A stretch of 64,000 nt of DNA from Struthio camelus. Lineage: Eukaryota > Chordata > Aves > Struthioniformes > Struthionidae. The notes below the pieces were generated by a model that worked only from the letters and a program-made list of their open reading frames with translations, made no database searches and had not been told where the DNA came from. The number at the start of each line of letters is the position of its first letter. Positions within the stretch are counted from its first letter, which is position 1. Below are positions 1 through 12,110 of this stretch, piece after piece. The translations under genes were made by a program, and so were the position numbers. Location: NCBI RefSeq assembly GCF_040807025.1, contig NC_090968.1:5259906-5323905 (forward strand), in the 5' to 3' direction.

Positions 1-3000
1 GAGGCCGGTCGCTTCCCGGGTCTACCTTGCGGAAGAGCCTCTAATCAGTGATTAATGGGGCATGTGTGGTGTGTGGGAGAGATCTGTGTTGGAGGAGGGA
101 ACTCCTACAGCACCCCGGTCATGAATCATTTGAAAGGCAAATTCGCTGCGTTGCCAAGGGAACGGAAGAAAGGAAGGGACTTCCCTTTGCCGAAATGACT
201 CGCGCTCTGATGCGGCTGAGAAAATCGCTCCAAAAGGAGGGGGAAAAAATAAAAAAAATAAAAAAAATCGAGTCAAAGCTGTGACTAAGCAGCCGAAGTT
301 ATGTAAAGCGCGCTGGGAAGTGCAGGGGAGGGACAGCGCATCCTGCCGCCCGCCGCCGCCGCAGCCCCCTCGCCCTGCCCGCGGAGCCGGGGCGCAGCGC
401 CGAGGGGCCCCCCGCTCCGGCGCGTGGGGCAGGCGGCGCGGCCACGGTGCGGGCTGCCGCGCTGCTCCCCCGGCTCTCCGGCGCCGGCCGGGCGTTGCTG
501 CGAGCCGGCTTGCAGGGCGGCGAGGTTGGCGACGCCGGGGTTGCCCCGCGCGGCGTTTCCGATGGCCGGTTTCCCCCGCCGCTGCGCTGCTTTCGTCTCA
601 TCCTCGCCGCGACGCTGCTGGGTTTCGCAGCCCAGAAAAGGGCTGCAGGGAGATGCCAGCCCTCCCGCTCCCCCCGAGCCTGGGCTAAAGGCCGGCTTTG
701 CATTTGCGTTGCTACGCCCGGGGCCAGCGCTTGGTTGGGGTCTTGCAGGACCTCCGTCCCCGCCGGCTGCGGGCTGCCGCGCGGGCAGCCAGCGAGCGGC
801 TCTCCGGCTCCCCCGGGACGCGCGGGAGCTCGTAGGGAGCTCTGCGGGATCCGCGGCGCTCGCGCGGTTGCCGTCGCGGCCCCGACAGCCCCCGTGAGCG
901 CCGGCAGGTCGCTCAGGGCCGGATTTGCAGAGGGGTTTTGGCAACCGAGTTTAGCGACGCTCATGCGAAGGGGGGTTTGCAAAAGCGCGCGCGTGGCGGC
1001 AGCGCCGAACGCTGCTCGGCGGCCAAGCGGGCGCCGCGCACAGCCCTGCGTCCCAAACGGGCTTCGCCAGGCCCTCGCGAAACTCCGAAGCGTGGTTTCT
1101 CGCTGGAAAGGGTCACCGGGGCCGTGGCAAGGGGGTCGCGGCGGCGGGGGCTGCGCGAGCATCTCGCCGCGCCCGGGAGCGGCTGGGGATTTTTCCAGCT
1201 TCCTCCTGGAAGCCCCCGAAGCCCGGCAGGGAGCTGCAGCTCTCCCAAAAAAGGGAATGCAGAGGCAGCCGCCGGGCGGAGGAAAACCCTCTCGCTGCCC
1301 TCCCCGGGGTGCCACCGCCGAGCGGTGTCTGCGCGATTAGTCACCGCGGCGGAGCCGAGGCTTCCCCCCTCCCCGGCAGCGCCTGTCCCCCGCACCGGCG
1401 CTCCTCGCACCTCCGGCGGGACAGCCGCAAAGGCAGCGGCAGCGGCGCGCCGCGGTCCGAGCCCGGCAGCCGCAGGTTGCTATGGAGCGTCTGGCTTCGG
1501 GTTTTCAAAGAAAGAAAGAAAGGGGGGGGGGGAACCCTCCTGCAGATGGTTTCACTGGAAAAAGCACTGGGAAAATGCAGGGATTTGGTGCCCTGTGCGG
1601 GTGGGGAAAGTCGGTGGAGGGGAAGGGACCTCCCCCCTCCCCTGCTCCCGAAAACGGGGCGAAACGGCGCCGGCCTGCAGCAGCTTCTCGCCCTGCTGCC
1701 CCTCGTTAGGATGATGGTAATATAACGGAGTTACGGTACCCAGAGCCTGAGACAAACCTTATTATTTTAACGCTGAGCAAACGAGACCCGGGCGCTCTCG
1801 ACTAGAGCTTTTTTCCCAGCGTGGTACCCGGGCTCGAGTGTCTGAACGAGCTGAGATTTATTTCCAGAGCGTGGCCCATCACCTGGGGGGAGCCGGGGAG
1901 TTCGCTTTCGTTAAGGAGATTGAAATTATGGCTTTGTCCCCATCAGGAACGACTTCTCTCCCGCCACACAGAGACGCTGCGCATGAGGGAAACGGGGTAT
2001 CGTTTGCCGTTTTGTGAAAAAGTGCCTTTTTTTTTTTTTTAATGGTTGCTCTGGGTTCTATGAAAAATTTGAGTACTATAAAACGGAGAGTTATTTCAAA
2101 AGGGCAAACGAGGCGTGAAGGCTGAAACGGGCTGTTTCTTCCCTGCTGGAACTTTCTCCTCTTGGTTTGCTTGGGAAACAAAACTCCCCCCCGGCCCCAA
2201 CCCCAAAACAAGCCGCGATGGGAGCATTTAGGTTAACGTGGCCTCTTCCGGCAGGATTCGGCCCCGTCTCTCCGATCCGCCCCGGTTTTGCGGTCGCGTG
2301 AACGGGCAGACCTGGCACCAAAGATGCCTTTTCCGCAGCGAGGCCCCGGAGCGGCGGCGAGCCGTCACCCCGAGCAGCCGCTGCCTCTCCGAGGCCCATC
2401 GATCCGCTCAGCCAGTGCCAGCGCCGCCCGGCCGGGAGAGCGCTTAAATCGATGCAGCTCCAACAACCGCAGGGCACCGCCGCCGCCGGGCTTGAAAAGA
2501 TCATCCCAACGTGACGGCCTTGGGCGGCAGCCGGTTAATTAATACGTTGCAAACGATTCGGCCAGGAGCGCGCTGGCAAGCGCAAGAGCAATTAACGGTG
2601 TGCAGCCCGCTGCCCCCCTCCCCGACCCCGTCCCGTGGCATCGATCCCCCCGCAGCGCCGGAGAGGGACGCCGGGGCGCTGGCAGGGCACGCGGCTAACG
2701 AAGCACTCGTCGGCCCGCCGTCCCTCGGAAAGGCTCTTCCTGTCGTCGGGGATGGCGCCGCTGGGTACCGGCGATGCCCCGTCCCCAAAGCGGGGCTGCT
2801 CGCGCGCAAGACGGCCTCGGCTCGTGCCCGAAAGCCCCCGGGGCAGCTTCCCCGCCTCTCCCACCGTGAAACCACGATGCCTGCGCCGGGCGGAAACGAG
2901 GTGGCGGAGCGAGGAAAACCCTCCGCTGGCTTCCCTTGATGAACTGAGCTAATTTCTTTCTTAATGGTTCGCTACGGAGCTGAACGCGAGGCTTTCCTCC

Positions 3001-3478
3001 TGCACAGCAAACCCTCTCCCACACACAGACAAATAGGCTGAATATTTAATTGGAATTCCTCACACCTACGGGGTAAAGCCTTGTCAGTAGAAATACAGCC
3101 CATCGCCAGCTGGCATCCCCGCACGCCACCCACCTGATCGCTTACAAAGCGCTCCCTGGCCGGGCTCCCCCCGCGCGCCGCCCCCCGGGCCCGCGGGCGC
3201 GCAGCCCGCCGGGGGGGACGCCGCTGCCCGGGGACGCGGCCGGCAGGCGGGCTCGTCCGGTTCGCCCGAGGGAGCAGCGGGCAGCTCCTCGCCCCGGCGG
3301 CTGCACGCTGCCGTCGGGCGGCTGCCGGGGTCGCAGCGCCCCCGCGGCTGCCCGGGCCTGGCCCCGGGGACGGCAGAGGGCAGTGCCAGCCCGCGCCGCG
3401 CGACGCCTCCGCGCGGAGCATCGCCCGGCCCTCGGGGCTCCCGTCGGGGCGTCGTGCCCGGTGCTGGGAGCTTGCATC

Positions 3479-3815
3479 AGTGAGTTTGTGCCCGGTGCTC
3501 GGGGCTGGTGTCTGGCAGATCGTACGCAGCCCTCAGGTTTGCATCAGGGGCTTCATGCCTGGTGCTCGGGGCTGGCGCTGGGGAGATCACACCCAACCCT
3601 CAGGTTTGCATCAGGGGCTTCATGCCCGGTGCTCAGGGCTGGCATCGGGCAGATCGTACCCAACCCTCAGGTTTGCATCAGGGGCTTCATGCCTGGTGCT
3701 CAGGGCTGGTGTCGGGGAGATCGTACCCAACCCTCAGGTTTGCATCAGGGGCTTCATGCCCGGTGCTCGGGGCTGGCGTCGGGGAGATCGTACCCAACCC
3801 TCAGGGTTTGCACCC
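3479..3815. repeat. Minisatellite, 67-bp unit, about five copies
   Basis: A unit containing 'gcttcatgcc', 'ggtgctcggggctgg', 'gatcgtacccaaccctcagg' and 'tttgcatcagggg' recurs. The anchor 'cttcatgcc' falls at 3551, 3618, 3685 and 3752, exactly 67 bp apart. Copies differ by a few substitutions. Since 67 is not a multiple of 3 and the unit has few stops, the array creates spurious open frames. Confidence 0.93.
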
Positions 3816-4648
3816 AGGAGCTTCTGCTCAGCCCCTGGGGCTTGCTGTAGCTAAGGGGATGGAGAGCAGCTGCAGGGCCGGGGCAGGAGAAGAAGGATGT
3901 GGGGAGATGAGGTGCATCCTGGCCGGCATCCTGCTGTCCACGGGGCCACCGCAGACGTGGGCCGGAGCCAGAAGCATTGGCGTAATGCTCCCCCTGCGCT
4001 GGCACGCGCCGGGGTGAAACCGTAGCAAATCCCAGCCTCGTCCGCACACGCTCCTCGTGCTTCCGCCGGGACAGGTACACGGGCTGTGGCGGTGTCCCAG
4101 CTGGTTGACGTTCCTTGGAAGCCCGCTGCTGGCTGGGCTTGGGGCAGATGACTCGGTACCGGGGCGGAAACGGAGAAGTATTCGCTGGAGGGCTTGGTGG
4201 GAGGGATGCTGAGTCCCATTCAAGGACGGATGCAGGGAGCCCTGCCCGGCACAGCCCAGCACCTTCTCCTCCGTGGTGGCCCCTGGGCTCGCCGGGGTGG
4301 TGGCAGCCAAGTCACCTGAGAAATGACGGGGCCACAGTTGCGGCAGCAGGTACCACTTCTCCCTCCCTGTCCGTATTCTCCTTTCTGTATCATGCTTCCG
4401 CAAACCCTCGGGCGTTTCGCGTCCCTGCAAAGCCCGCGGCCAGGCTGTTGCCTCCGAAGGGCCGGTTTGCAAACGCAGCCGCTGGCCGAAGCCGGGTCGG
4501 TGCCAGGCAGCAGGGCAGCTGGCAGCAGCCAGCGTGAACGCTTGCAAGCATGCCAGCGCGCGGCGAAGCCTTCCTGGGCGGAAGAAAGCCCGGGTAGGTT
4601 CAGCCCATCCCTCCCGGCTCCTCTCTGGCCACTGGCACCTCCCGGGCC

Positions 4649-4680
4649 GAGGAGGAGGAGGAGGAGGAGGAGGAGGAGAA
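4649..4680. repeat. (GAG)n microsatellite
   Basis: An uninterrupted run of about ten GAG triplets lies inside GC-rich intronic DNA. It shows no coding context. Confidence 0.95.
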
Positions 4681-5049
4681 GGATGGAGAGGAGGCAGCGA
4701 GCCGGGGCTCCCCCAGGTCGCTCGAGTCCGCGCCAGCCGAACGCCAGGAGAGCAGGAGCCGGGGACGCGGCCGGCGGGGAGGGAGCGCGGGGAGACGTCC
4801 GCAGCCGGGCTGCAGCTCCCCTTCTTCTCCCCCCACCCAAAACGCTCTTCTGTTTTCCAGCAGAACTGCTCCTTTTGCATTTTTTCCCCCTGCTCCCGCT
4901 CTCTCCCTCCCTTCCCTTTCGGCTCTTCCTCGCTCGCTCCTTCTCCGGCTCGGTCCCAGGCTGCCGAGACCCCCCTGCCCTTCCCGGCAGCGACCTGCAG
5001 CTGTCTGGGGGTTTTCCCCCCCCTTTTTCTTGTTTTTTTTTTTTTTTAA

Positions 5050-5390
5050 AGTTTCCCGGCGTCTTTGTCTTAACGAGCCAGGTTAAATATTCTGTAATCA
5101 GTGTAATAATACACCTGGACTTGTTCGCGAGATATCTGCCTTTTGTACTGCGACAGGACATTAATAGTAATTATTCTGCTTTGTAATTGGAGCTTTAAAT
5201 ACTAATTCAAACAGCCAGAGGAAAACCAATTAGTGCTAATTTATCTCTATGTGTTTTGGAGAGCCTGTGTCTGTCATACTGTGAAGAAATAGGTTGGTAA
5301 TTAGTACAGTTGGGTGGTAGATAGAAGTAATTATCAGATTCTTTCATGTTCTTTTAAAAGGGAGGGAAAAAAATAAAAAAATCTAAGGGC
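5050..5390. promoter_or_regulatory. AT-rich island, candidate conserved noncoding element
   Basis: Base composition drops sharply from GC-rich flanks to AT-rich, complex, non-repetitive sequence. It is rich in homeodomain-type TAATTA/TAAT cores, for example around 5166, 5183, 5230 and 5303. It has no open reading frame of note. Such islands beside transcription-factor genes are often enhancers. EGR3, about 34 kb downstream, is one possible target. Conservation was not measured, so this is a composition-based inference. Confidence 0.4.
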
Positions 5391-5699
5391 TGCGTGACTC
5401 TGCCTTTCTTTCGGAGGAAGTTTGCACCTCGCGCCGGAAGGCAGCGCCGGCCGAGGGCGCCGGCGGAGGGCACGCGGCCGGCCTTTCCCGCGCGGCTGCC
5501 GGCAGCGCTCTTGCTCGTCGGATCGCGCAGCCCCGCGCCGCGCTCGGCCCCGCGGGGAGGACTCGGCCTGCGGGGCCTCCGGTTCCCCCCTCCCTGCGCC
5601 GGGCGGTGAAGAAATCCGTAATGCACGGAGTACGGTTGTTCCCCCCCCCCCCCGTCGGGAAGTCAGGACAAACCAGGCCGGGAGTTGGGCAGGATCGGC

Positions 5700-6480
5700 A
5701 GGAATTCATTAATGGCCCATTCTGCGTTTCCTTTTCTCTTCAAAAACCCAGTGGAGTTACCTAGGTAATAATAAAGTGCACCGTTCCAGGAGGGAGGGAA
5801 CAGATTCTTATTTTGATTAAACGGATTTCTCCTCCTCCCCTCCTTGCCCCTTTTATTCCTGCCAATTTAAGATTTTTGTTTAGGGAATGAAGGGAAAAAA
5901 AAAAAAAAGCAAATGCTAACGATGGAAAAAAGCACGTTTTTTTGAAGGCAGGGAAGAAAATGCCATTGGAAGTATTCTATGCAAAGAGATGCCGGGGGGC
6001 ACAATATATCAAAGAAAATATAATACACCCAGGTTAAAACTAATGATTGCCATATAATTAGATGTGAACCATTGTGCTATAAATGTGTATTCTTCAGCGT
6101 GCTGTGATTTTACTGTAAAAGAGAGAGAGAGAGAGAGAGAGTGCGAGAGAGAGTGCACAAGAGAAAGAAAGACAGAAAAACACAGAACCCAGCAACATAC
6201 TATAAAAAGAACTCTGTTGACTTTTCTGCTGTTTAGTATTCCTTGCCCGTACTCCCCCGGGAGTATGTAATTAGTGCTTTATGAAGAGTGCATTTAAAGC
6301 AGTTTAATATTCACCTCATTCAGTCTGAAACAATGTGATCACTGCTTAGACAAATCACTGCTCCTTACTGACATCCTCTGTCAGTACATTACCTCTGAAA
6401 AGACCTTTCAAGAGGCTTGGATGTTAATTAGTTGTCTATCATGTATAAACAGAGCAGTGAGCAGAAGGGCTGCGCCAGGC
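5700..6480. promoter_or_regulatory. AT-rich region with (GA)n tract, candidate conserved noncoding element
   Basis: This is an AT-rich stretch with TAAT-type motifs. A GA-rich microsatellite (6119-6155) sits inside it. The part from about 6200 to 6430 is complex unique sequence, unlike the GC-rich surroundings. No gene was seen. The regulatory role is inferred from composition alone. Confidence 0.35.
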
Positions 6481-6789
6481 CAAAGACACACAGGGAAATA
6501 CTGGAAATGCTTCCCCCCCCTCTCCTTTTAATGAAAATTCATGGCTCCGTCGTGCCCACACCGCAGTTTGCTGGCTCTCTGCGGAGTTTGGCGTGGCCTG
6601 CGGAGAAGAGAGGAGGGAGGGGAGGCTGGGTTTCCCTGCCGCCGGGGCGCGCTTCCAGGCGGGCCCAGCCAGCCCTGCTCCGCTCCCCTCGCTCCTGCCA
6701 AGCTGCCGCTGAGCTGGGCTGGCCCCAGGAGCGCCCGCTGCTCTGGCAGGGGCACTGCCGAGCCTCCGCGCGGCCCCCCCAGGCTCTCT

Positions 6790-7330
6790 GCACCCCAACC
6801 CTGCATCCTGGCCCTGCATCCTGGTCCTGCATCCTGGTCCTGCATCCCAACCTTGTATCCTGCTCCTGCATCCTGGTCCTGCATCCCAGCCCTTCTTCCT
6901 GGTCCTGCATCCCGACCTTGTGTCCTGGTCCTGCATCCCTACCCTTCATCCCAGCCTTTATCCTAGTCCTGGATTCTAGTCCCACATCCCAGCCCTGTGT
7001 CCTCGTACTGCATTCCTACCCTGCACCGCAGCCCTGCATCCTGGTCCTACATCCCTGCCCTGAATCACTGTCCTGCATCTCAGCCCTGCATCCCAGTCCT
7101 TCATCTTGGTCCTGGATCCTCCTCCCACATCCCTGCCCTGTGTCCTCATGCTGCATTCCTACCCTGCATCCCAGCCCTGCATCCCTCCCCTGCATCCCAG
7201 CTCCACATCCCAGCCCTATAGCCTTTCCCTGTGTCCTGCTACTACATCCTGGCCCTGCATCCCTGCCCTGTATCCCAATGCCAGATCCCAGCCCCGTATC
7301 CCAGTGCCACGTCCCGGCTCCGCACCCTGG
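6790..7330. repeat. Minisatellite, 15-bp unit, about 36 copies
   Basis: The unit 'ctgcatcctggtcct' and its variants (tgcatcccagccc, tgcatccctgccc) repeat with a 15-bp period. Because 15 is a multiple of 3 and the units lack stops, both strands carry long cysteine/proline- or cysteine/glycine-rich open frames. These are repeat artefacts. Confidence 0.93.
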
Positions 7331-7689
7331 TGCGCCCCTTGGCCGCGCATCTCTGCCCGCGTGCCGCAGGCGCGCTCCCGAGGGGATGGCGACACGCACT
7401 GCATCCCTCTCCGCTGCCGAGCCGCACGGCGCCGTTCCCTTTCGGAAGCGTGAAACCGCCGTGCTCCCTGAATGCTCAGAAATCGTGGCTGGAAATGCCG
7501 CTTCCTAAGGAGCCGGCTGAGCCGCTCGCAGGGAATGTGCTGCAGCCACAAAAACCTCACTGCGCTTAAGGATATTCACGCGGGAGGGAGCGGGGACGGC
7601 GCTGTGCCGGGCTCCGGGGCTGCCGAAATGCGGCCAGATCCGGGCGTCTGCCAGCGCCGGCATCTGCACCCGCAGCTGGGGAGGCTGCC

Positions 7690-7805
7690 GGGCCCCAAAG
7701 CAGGAGGTTCAGGGTTTAATCCCAGGACTGACTCCTGTTTAGTGACTGAACATGCTGAACGAGCTTTTCTGCACCTATAAAATGTGGTTACTGACACCCA
7801 CCCAC
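7690..7805 (+). mobile_element. MIR/CORE-type SINE fragment
   Basis: The order of motifs matches the MIR family core and tail: 'gggtttaatcccagga' (a decayed tRNA-like T-arm), then 'cacctataaaatgtggtta', like the MIR 'catctgtaaaatgggg' end. It is strongly diverged, as expected of an ancient copy. This was recognised by eye without an alignment. Confidence 0.45.
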
Positions 7806-8425
7806 TTTTCTAACATGCTTCAAAATGAATGGCTGGAAAATACTATAGGAAAACTAAGTATTACTATTTAAAACAGAGCTTAGCTTAACATAGTGGTTTT
7901 ACTCAGTAAAAAGCTACTTAAGTTAGCTACGACGCTCACTTTATCACCACCGATAAGCAGATCCGGCTGTCACCGACGTGCAGGCTGCCTCGGCTGGCAG
8001 GGCTTTCCCCCGCCGGCGCAGGGCTAGACGGGCCCGCAGCGCACCTTGGGCAGAGAAACAGCAGATTTGGCTTCCAGATCATGGGAGCAAGCCTGTGAAC
8101 AAAAAAAAGAGGAGGTCAAAAATGCAGAATATTTGCTGTGAGGGGCAAATTATTCAAGCAAGGAAAAAAAAAACACACAAAATGATCCCTTTAATCTTGG
8201 GAATTTTTGCAGTGCGTCCTTGTCTTTTTCAACGTGAAAAAAAAAAAGGGAAAGGGAAGAGTCGGAGACACGTTTAGGGCTGTGAGTGGCCTGGTTTTGC
8301 GTCCAGGGCGGGTGCATTCGTGGTTAGGGTGCGCAGGAGTCCTGGTCATCTCCGAGAGGTCACTGGCACCCTGGCCGCGCTTGGCAGCCCGGAGCCGCTC
8401 TGCAGCCAGTGCTCCGCGGTCACCT

Positions 8426-8690
8426 CCCCGTGCATTGCCCCCGGGCTCAGCCCCCCACGCACAGCCCCCCGTGCAGTGGCCCCCATGCATTGCCCCTGTG
8501 CATTGTCCCCGGGCTCAGCCCCCCGTGCACAGCCCCCCATGCAGTGACCCCCATGCATTGCCCCTGTGCATTGCCTCCCATGCACAGCCCCCCGTGCAGT
8601 GGCCCCCACGCACTGCCCCTGTGCATTGCCTCCCATGCACAGCCCCCTGTGCACGATCCCCCGTGCACAGCCCCGCGGGCACCGTGGCAC
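8426..8690. repeat. Minisatellite, about 15-bp unit with higher-order pattern
   Basis: Units such as 'cccctgtgcattgcc', 'cccatgcacagcccc' and 'ccgtgcagtggcccc' alternate with a spacing of about 15 bp. Blocks of several units recur as higher-order repeats. No gene is present, and long open frames on both strands come from the repeat. Confidence 0.9.
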
Positions 8691-11600
8691 GGCTGCGCCG
8701 AACGGCCCCGCAGGACGCCCTCCTGCGCCGCCCCACCTGGCTCCCAACCCAGCAGCTCCACACCCTCCGGACTGGGGTTTTTCCCCCTTTCTCTCCCCTT
8801 TCCAACAGCTTCCCTGGCCGCCTTAGTCACGAAGGTGAGGCACTGGCAGAGACACAGACATCAAAAACAAGAGGTGATGAAACGCCAGGAATAATTAAGT
8901 TGCACTAAATCACTGGGCCCAGGTGGCACCGTGCCAGAGCGCTGAGGAAACTGGAGCACGAACCAGCCGAGTTATTATTAATAATCACCATCGCTGGCAT
9001 GAACAACAACCTATTTTGCACCTCTCGGTACCGAAGGAGCGGGGAGCACCCAGCCAGGCTCCGAGCCCGGGCAGGGAGGGGGCCGGCGGCGGGCGCCTGG
9101 CACGGGCCCTTTGCGCAAGGCAGCAGCCGTCCCTCCAAAGAGGAGGGAGAGATCTAGCAGGTCGAGCCTTTATTTCTCAGTCTAAATTGATTTTTTTATA
9201 TTCTCTAGAGGGTCCCGTTGGCTTGAGGCGGCGGCCCCGCGGCCGAGCCCTCCGCGGCAAGGAGGGCAGCGGGGCTTTGTGGCTGCGCTTTCAGGGGAGC
9301 AGCTCTTGTCCTCTTCCGCCTCTGGGCATCGACGTGAACCCGGCGGAGGCTGGATCGTGGGAACCGAGCTGCGGGCAGGCTCGGCCGGGCAGCCCTGCAG
9401 CCGGCTCGACCTGTCTGTCCGGACGGCCCCGAGCGGGTGCCGTGGCTGCACCGGCTCGGTCCCTCGGCCGCCCGGGGCAGTGCCGCCGGGGATCGTCCTC
9501 GCGCCGGGCTGCGGGAAGGAGCTCTGCGTTCCCAGGCCGGCGCCGCACCGCGCTCCGGCCCCCCTGCACGGCGTGCAAGGCGCTGCGACCGCCTGCAATA
9601 CCCGAAGGGCAGCCCAGAGCGGGCCTGAGCGCAGCCGGCTCGGCCCCGATTCCCCTGCTCGGCGCAGGGGTTTGGGGCGCCTTCCGCCTGTTTTGCGCCT
9701 TTGTATTGCAAAGTGCTGCCGAAAGCGCTGCTGCTGCGCGGGTCCCTGCTGTGCGCGAAAGGGACCGCTGCGCTGCCCCGGCCAGGGCGGCATTGGTGCT
9801 TTCTGCAGCTGCGTGCCGGGCAGAGGGACGCAGCCGCTTTCCCACGCCTCCCTCTGCCCCGTTCGGGCCTCGGAGGTGCCTTGTGCTTTCGGTCCGGCAG
9901 GAGAGGGGCTAGCTGGGGTGAGAAAAGAGGCTTGAGTGCAGACTCCTTCGACGCCGAGTGCAGAATCAATCTTTGAATTACACGGGGGAGCCCGAGCTCG
10001 TTTCAGGGTTGCATCACGCTCTGCAAGAGCCCCAGGCAGGCACGTTGTAGCATTAGGGGTTATTTCCCACTGCTGCCTGCTCACACGTCTCCGGACAGGA
10101 GATATTCACCCCTGCACTGAGCTCGCGTGCAGCCGGGCTCCGGGCACAGCCGAGTGCGCTACGGGAGTCCCCGGGGACACGGGGGCGAAGCGGGGCCCCC
10201 GCTCGCCCCGCCGTTCCCGGCTGCGTGCCCGCACCGCCCCGCTTGGCAGGCTGCGCCAAACCGTGTCGAAACTTCTGTAAACCTACTGCGTGTGCAAAGC
10301 TCCCCTAAGCCGCGCGGGCCAACCTTTAACCGCCCGGCGGCGCCGAGCTCCCTCCCAGCTCAGGCCCTGGTTCCCGCGCGCCGCGGCCCTGCGAACGCCG
10401 CGCTGCCCGCTGCCGCCCTCCCGCTCGGGCCAGGCACCGGCCGCCGTCTGCGGTCCAACGCGGCCGGCCGCCTAAGCAAAAACCCGGAGCTCATTCTGCT
10501 CCTCTGGCTCAGTCGATTAAAATCTCTGCAGCTCCTTCTGCACCTCCGTGGAAGAGGGAGGACGGCAGCGGCGACGCGGGGCCCGGGGGTCACCGCTCCC
10601 GGCCAGCCCTCTCTTTTTCCCTATGGACACACTTGAAAGGGCTGAAACGCTTCCAGCTGCTGTGACGCGTTGGGACGGGCCCACCGCCCGCTCCGGCGGG
10701 TGCTGCGAGGCTGGGAAGCGTCGCCAGCATCCGCTGAAAGACTTTCCCCGGAGCCTGCTGGAGACGCTCCCGGCGCGCGAGGGGAGGCGGGCGGCTGGAG
10801 CCGCGGCCTCGCCGGCGCGGGGCCGTCTGCAGCGAAGCCGCGCGCGCGCGCTGCCGGGCTTGGGAGCTCATTAGCGTGATGATGACAGTGCTCGCTGTTG
10901 CTCCACGCCTGGTGCCGCGCGGGCCCCAGCTGCTGGGAGCGCGCTTGCCCAACCTGGCGAAACCTGCACCGAAGACCACCCTTTCTTAAGCAACTCTCCT
11001 GACTCAAGGTGCCATCCCGAGTCACGGATCCCTGCCCCCTCTTGCAAAACATCTCCTTGCAAACAGGTTTCCCCACGAATCCCTCTTCCAACATTCGGAG
11101 ATTTTTTTTTTTTTTCTCTTTTCCTTCCCGCGACCTGTTTGACCAGGCAGCGCCGGGGCCTCGTGCTGCTGCCGGGGTGGGACCTGCCGGGCGGCGCGGG
11201 AGCTGCTGCTCGGACCCTCCGCCGCCCTGTCCTGCGCTTGCAACCCCTCCAAAGACCTCGTCCCCACGCGGTGCCGGGACCGGCGCCCCCCGCCTCCTCC
11301 GTGGCTGCCGCTCCTGGGCAGAGCTAAAGCCGAGCCTTGCCGGGGGCGCAGGCCACCCCGGCGCATCCGCCCTCGGCTTAGGCAGGGCTTCTCCAAGAGC
11401 GACCTCGTCCTCGGCGGGCAGGGCTTTCCCGGCGGGGTGAGCATCTTCTCCGCGCTGAGCTGCTGTCAGCCGCCGAGTCCGGCTGAGATGAAACGTCCTG
11501 ACGATGCCACCCGGTGCCCGGGGCCAGCGGGCTCTTTTTTAACGTTAATGGCCCAAATGATTTCCAAAGGGAGCTGGAGCAAGCGCCGAGAGCCGTGCTG

Positions 11601-12075
11601 ACGGCCCCTGCCTGTGCCGCAAGTGGGCAAGTGGTTAATGCCATCACTGATAAATGAAAAGCTGATCGCTTATTTTAGGGCCCGCTGGGCCGGTTCTCAG
11701 CTAATAGCCCCGCTGGGCTAGCGGCCGCCCGCAGCACGCGCTCAGCGTGGCTCTGACGTGCTTAGACATCTGCAGTCGCCGCTAGCCCCGCTCCCTCTGT
11801 TTATAAATGCATTTTTTCCCTCTTGGTGCGCGACCCGCCAGCACCGGGCACGTACGCAGCCGGGATGCGCAGGGGCCCGGGGAAAGGGTCTCCGGCGGGC
11901 GCTCCCCCCGGGCCGCAGCGCCACCGCCGCTCTGCAGCCCCGCTGCAGCCGAGGAAGGTGTGCCCGGCTGGCCCGGCGCGTGGGCGGCGAGCTCAGCGCC
12001 GTCTTGTCAACACTTGAATATGTTGAGCATCACTCACGGGGCATTCTGCAAGAAACCTATTAAGTTAATTACTGC

Positions 12076-12110
12076 ATGTGTGTGTGTGTGTGTGAGAGAG
12101 AGAGGGAGAG
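12076..12110. repeat. (TG)n(GA)n compound microsatellite
   Basis: About nine TG dinucleotides are followed directly by about nine GA-type dinucleotides in otherwise unique sequence. Confidence 0.93.

Noticed and set aside
299-1340. Several 200-340-codon open frames on both strands in the first 1.4 kb
   Set aside because: They overlap in many frames, are Arg/Ala/Pro/Gly-rich, and lie in CpG-rich DNA where stop codons are rare. No domain is recognisable.
6790-7330. Cysteine/proline-rich repeat protein, or a CRISPR-like array
   Set aside because: The 15-bp units are directly tandem with no unique spacers, and the peptide period simply follows the DNA period. CRISPR arrays are not expected in vertebrate DNA.
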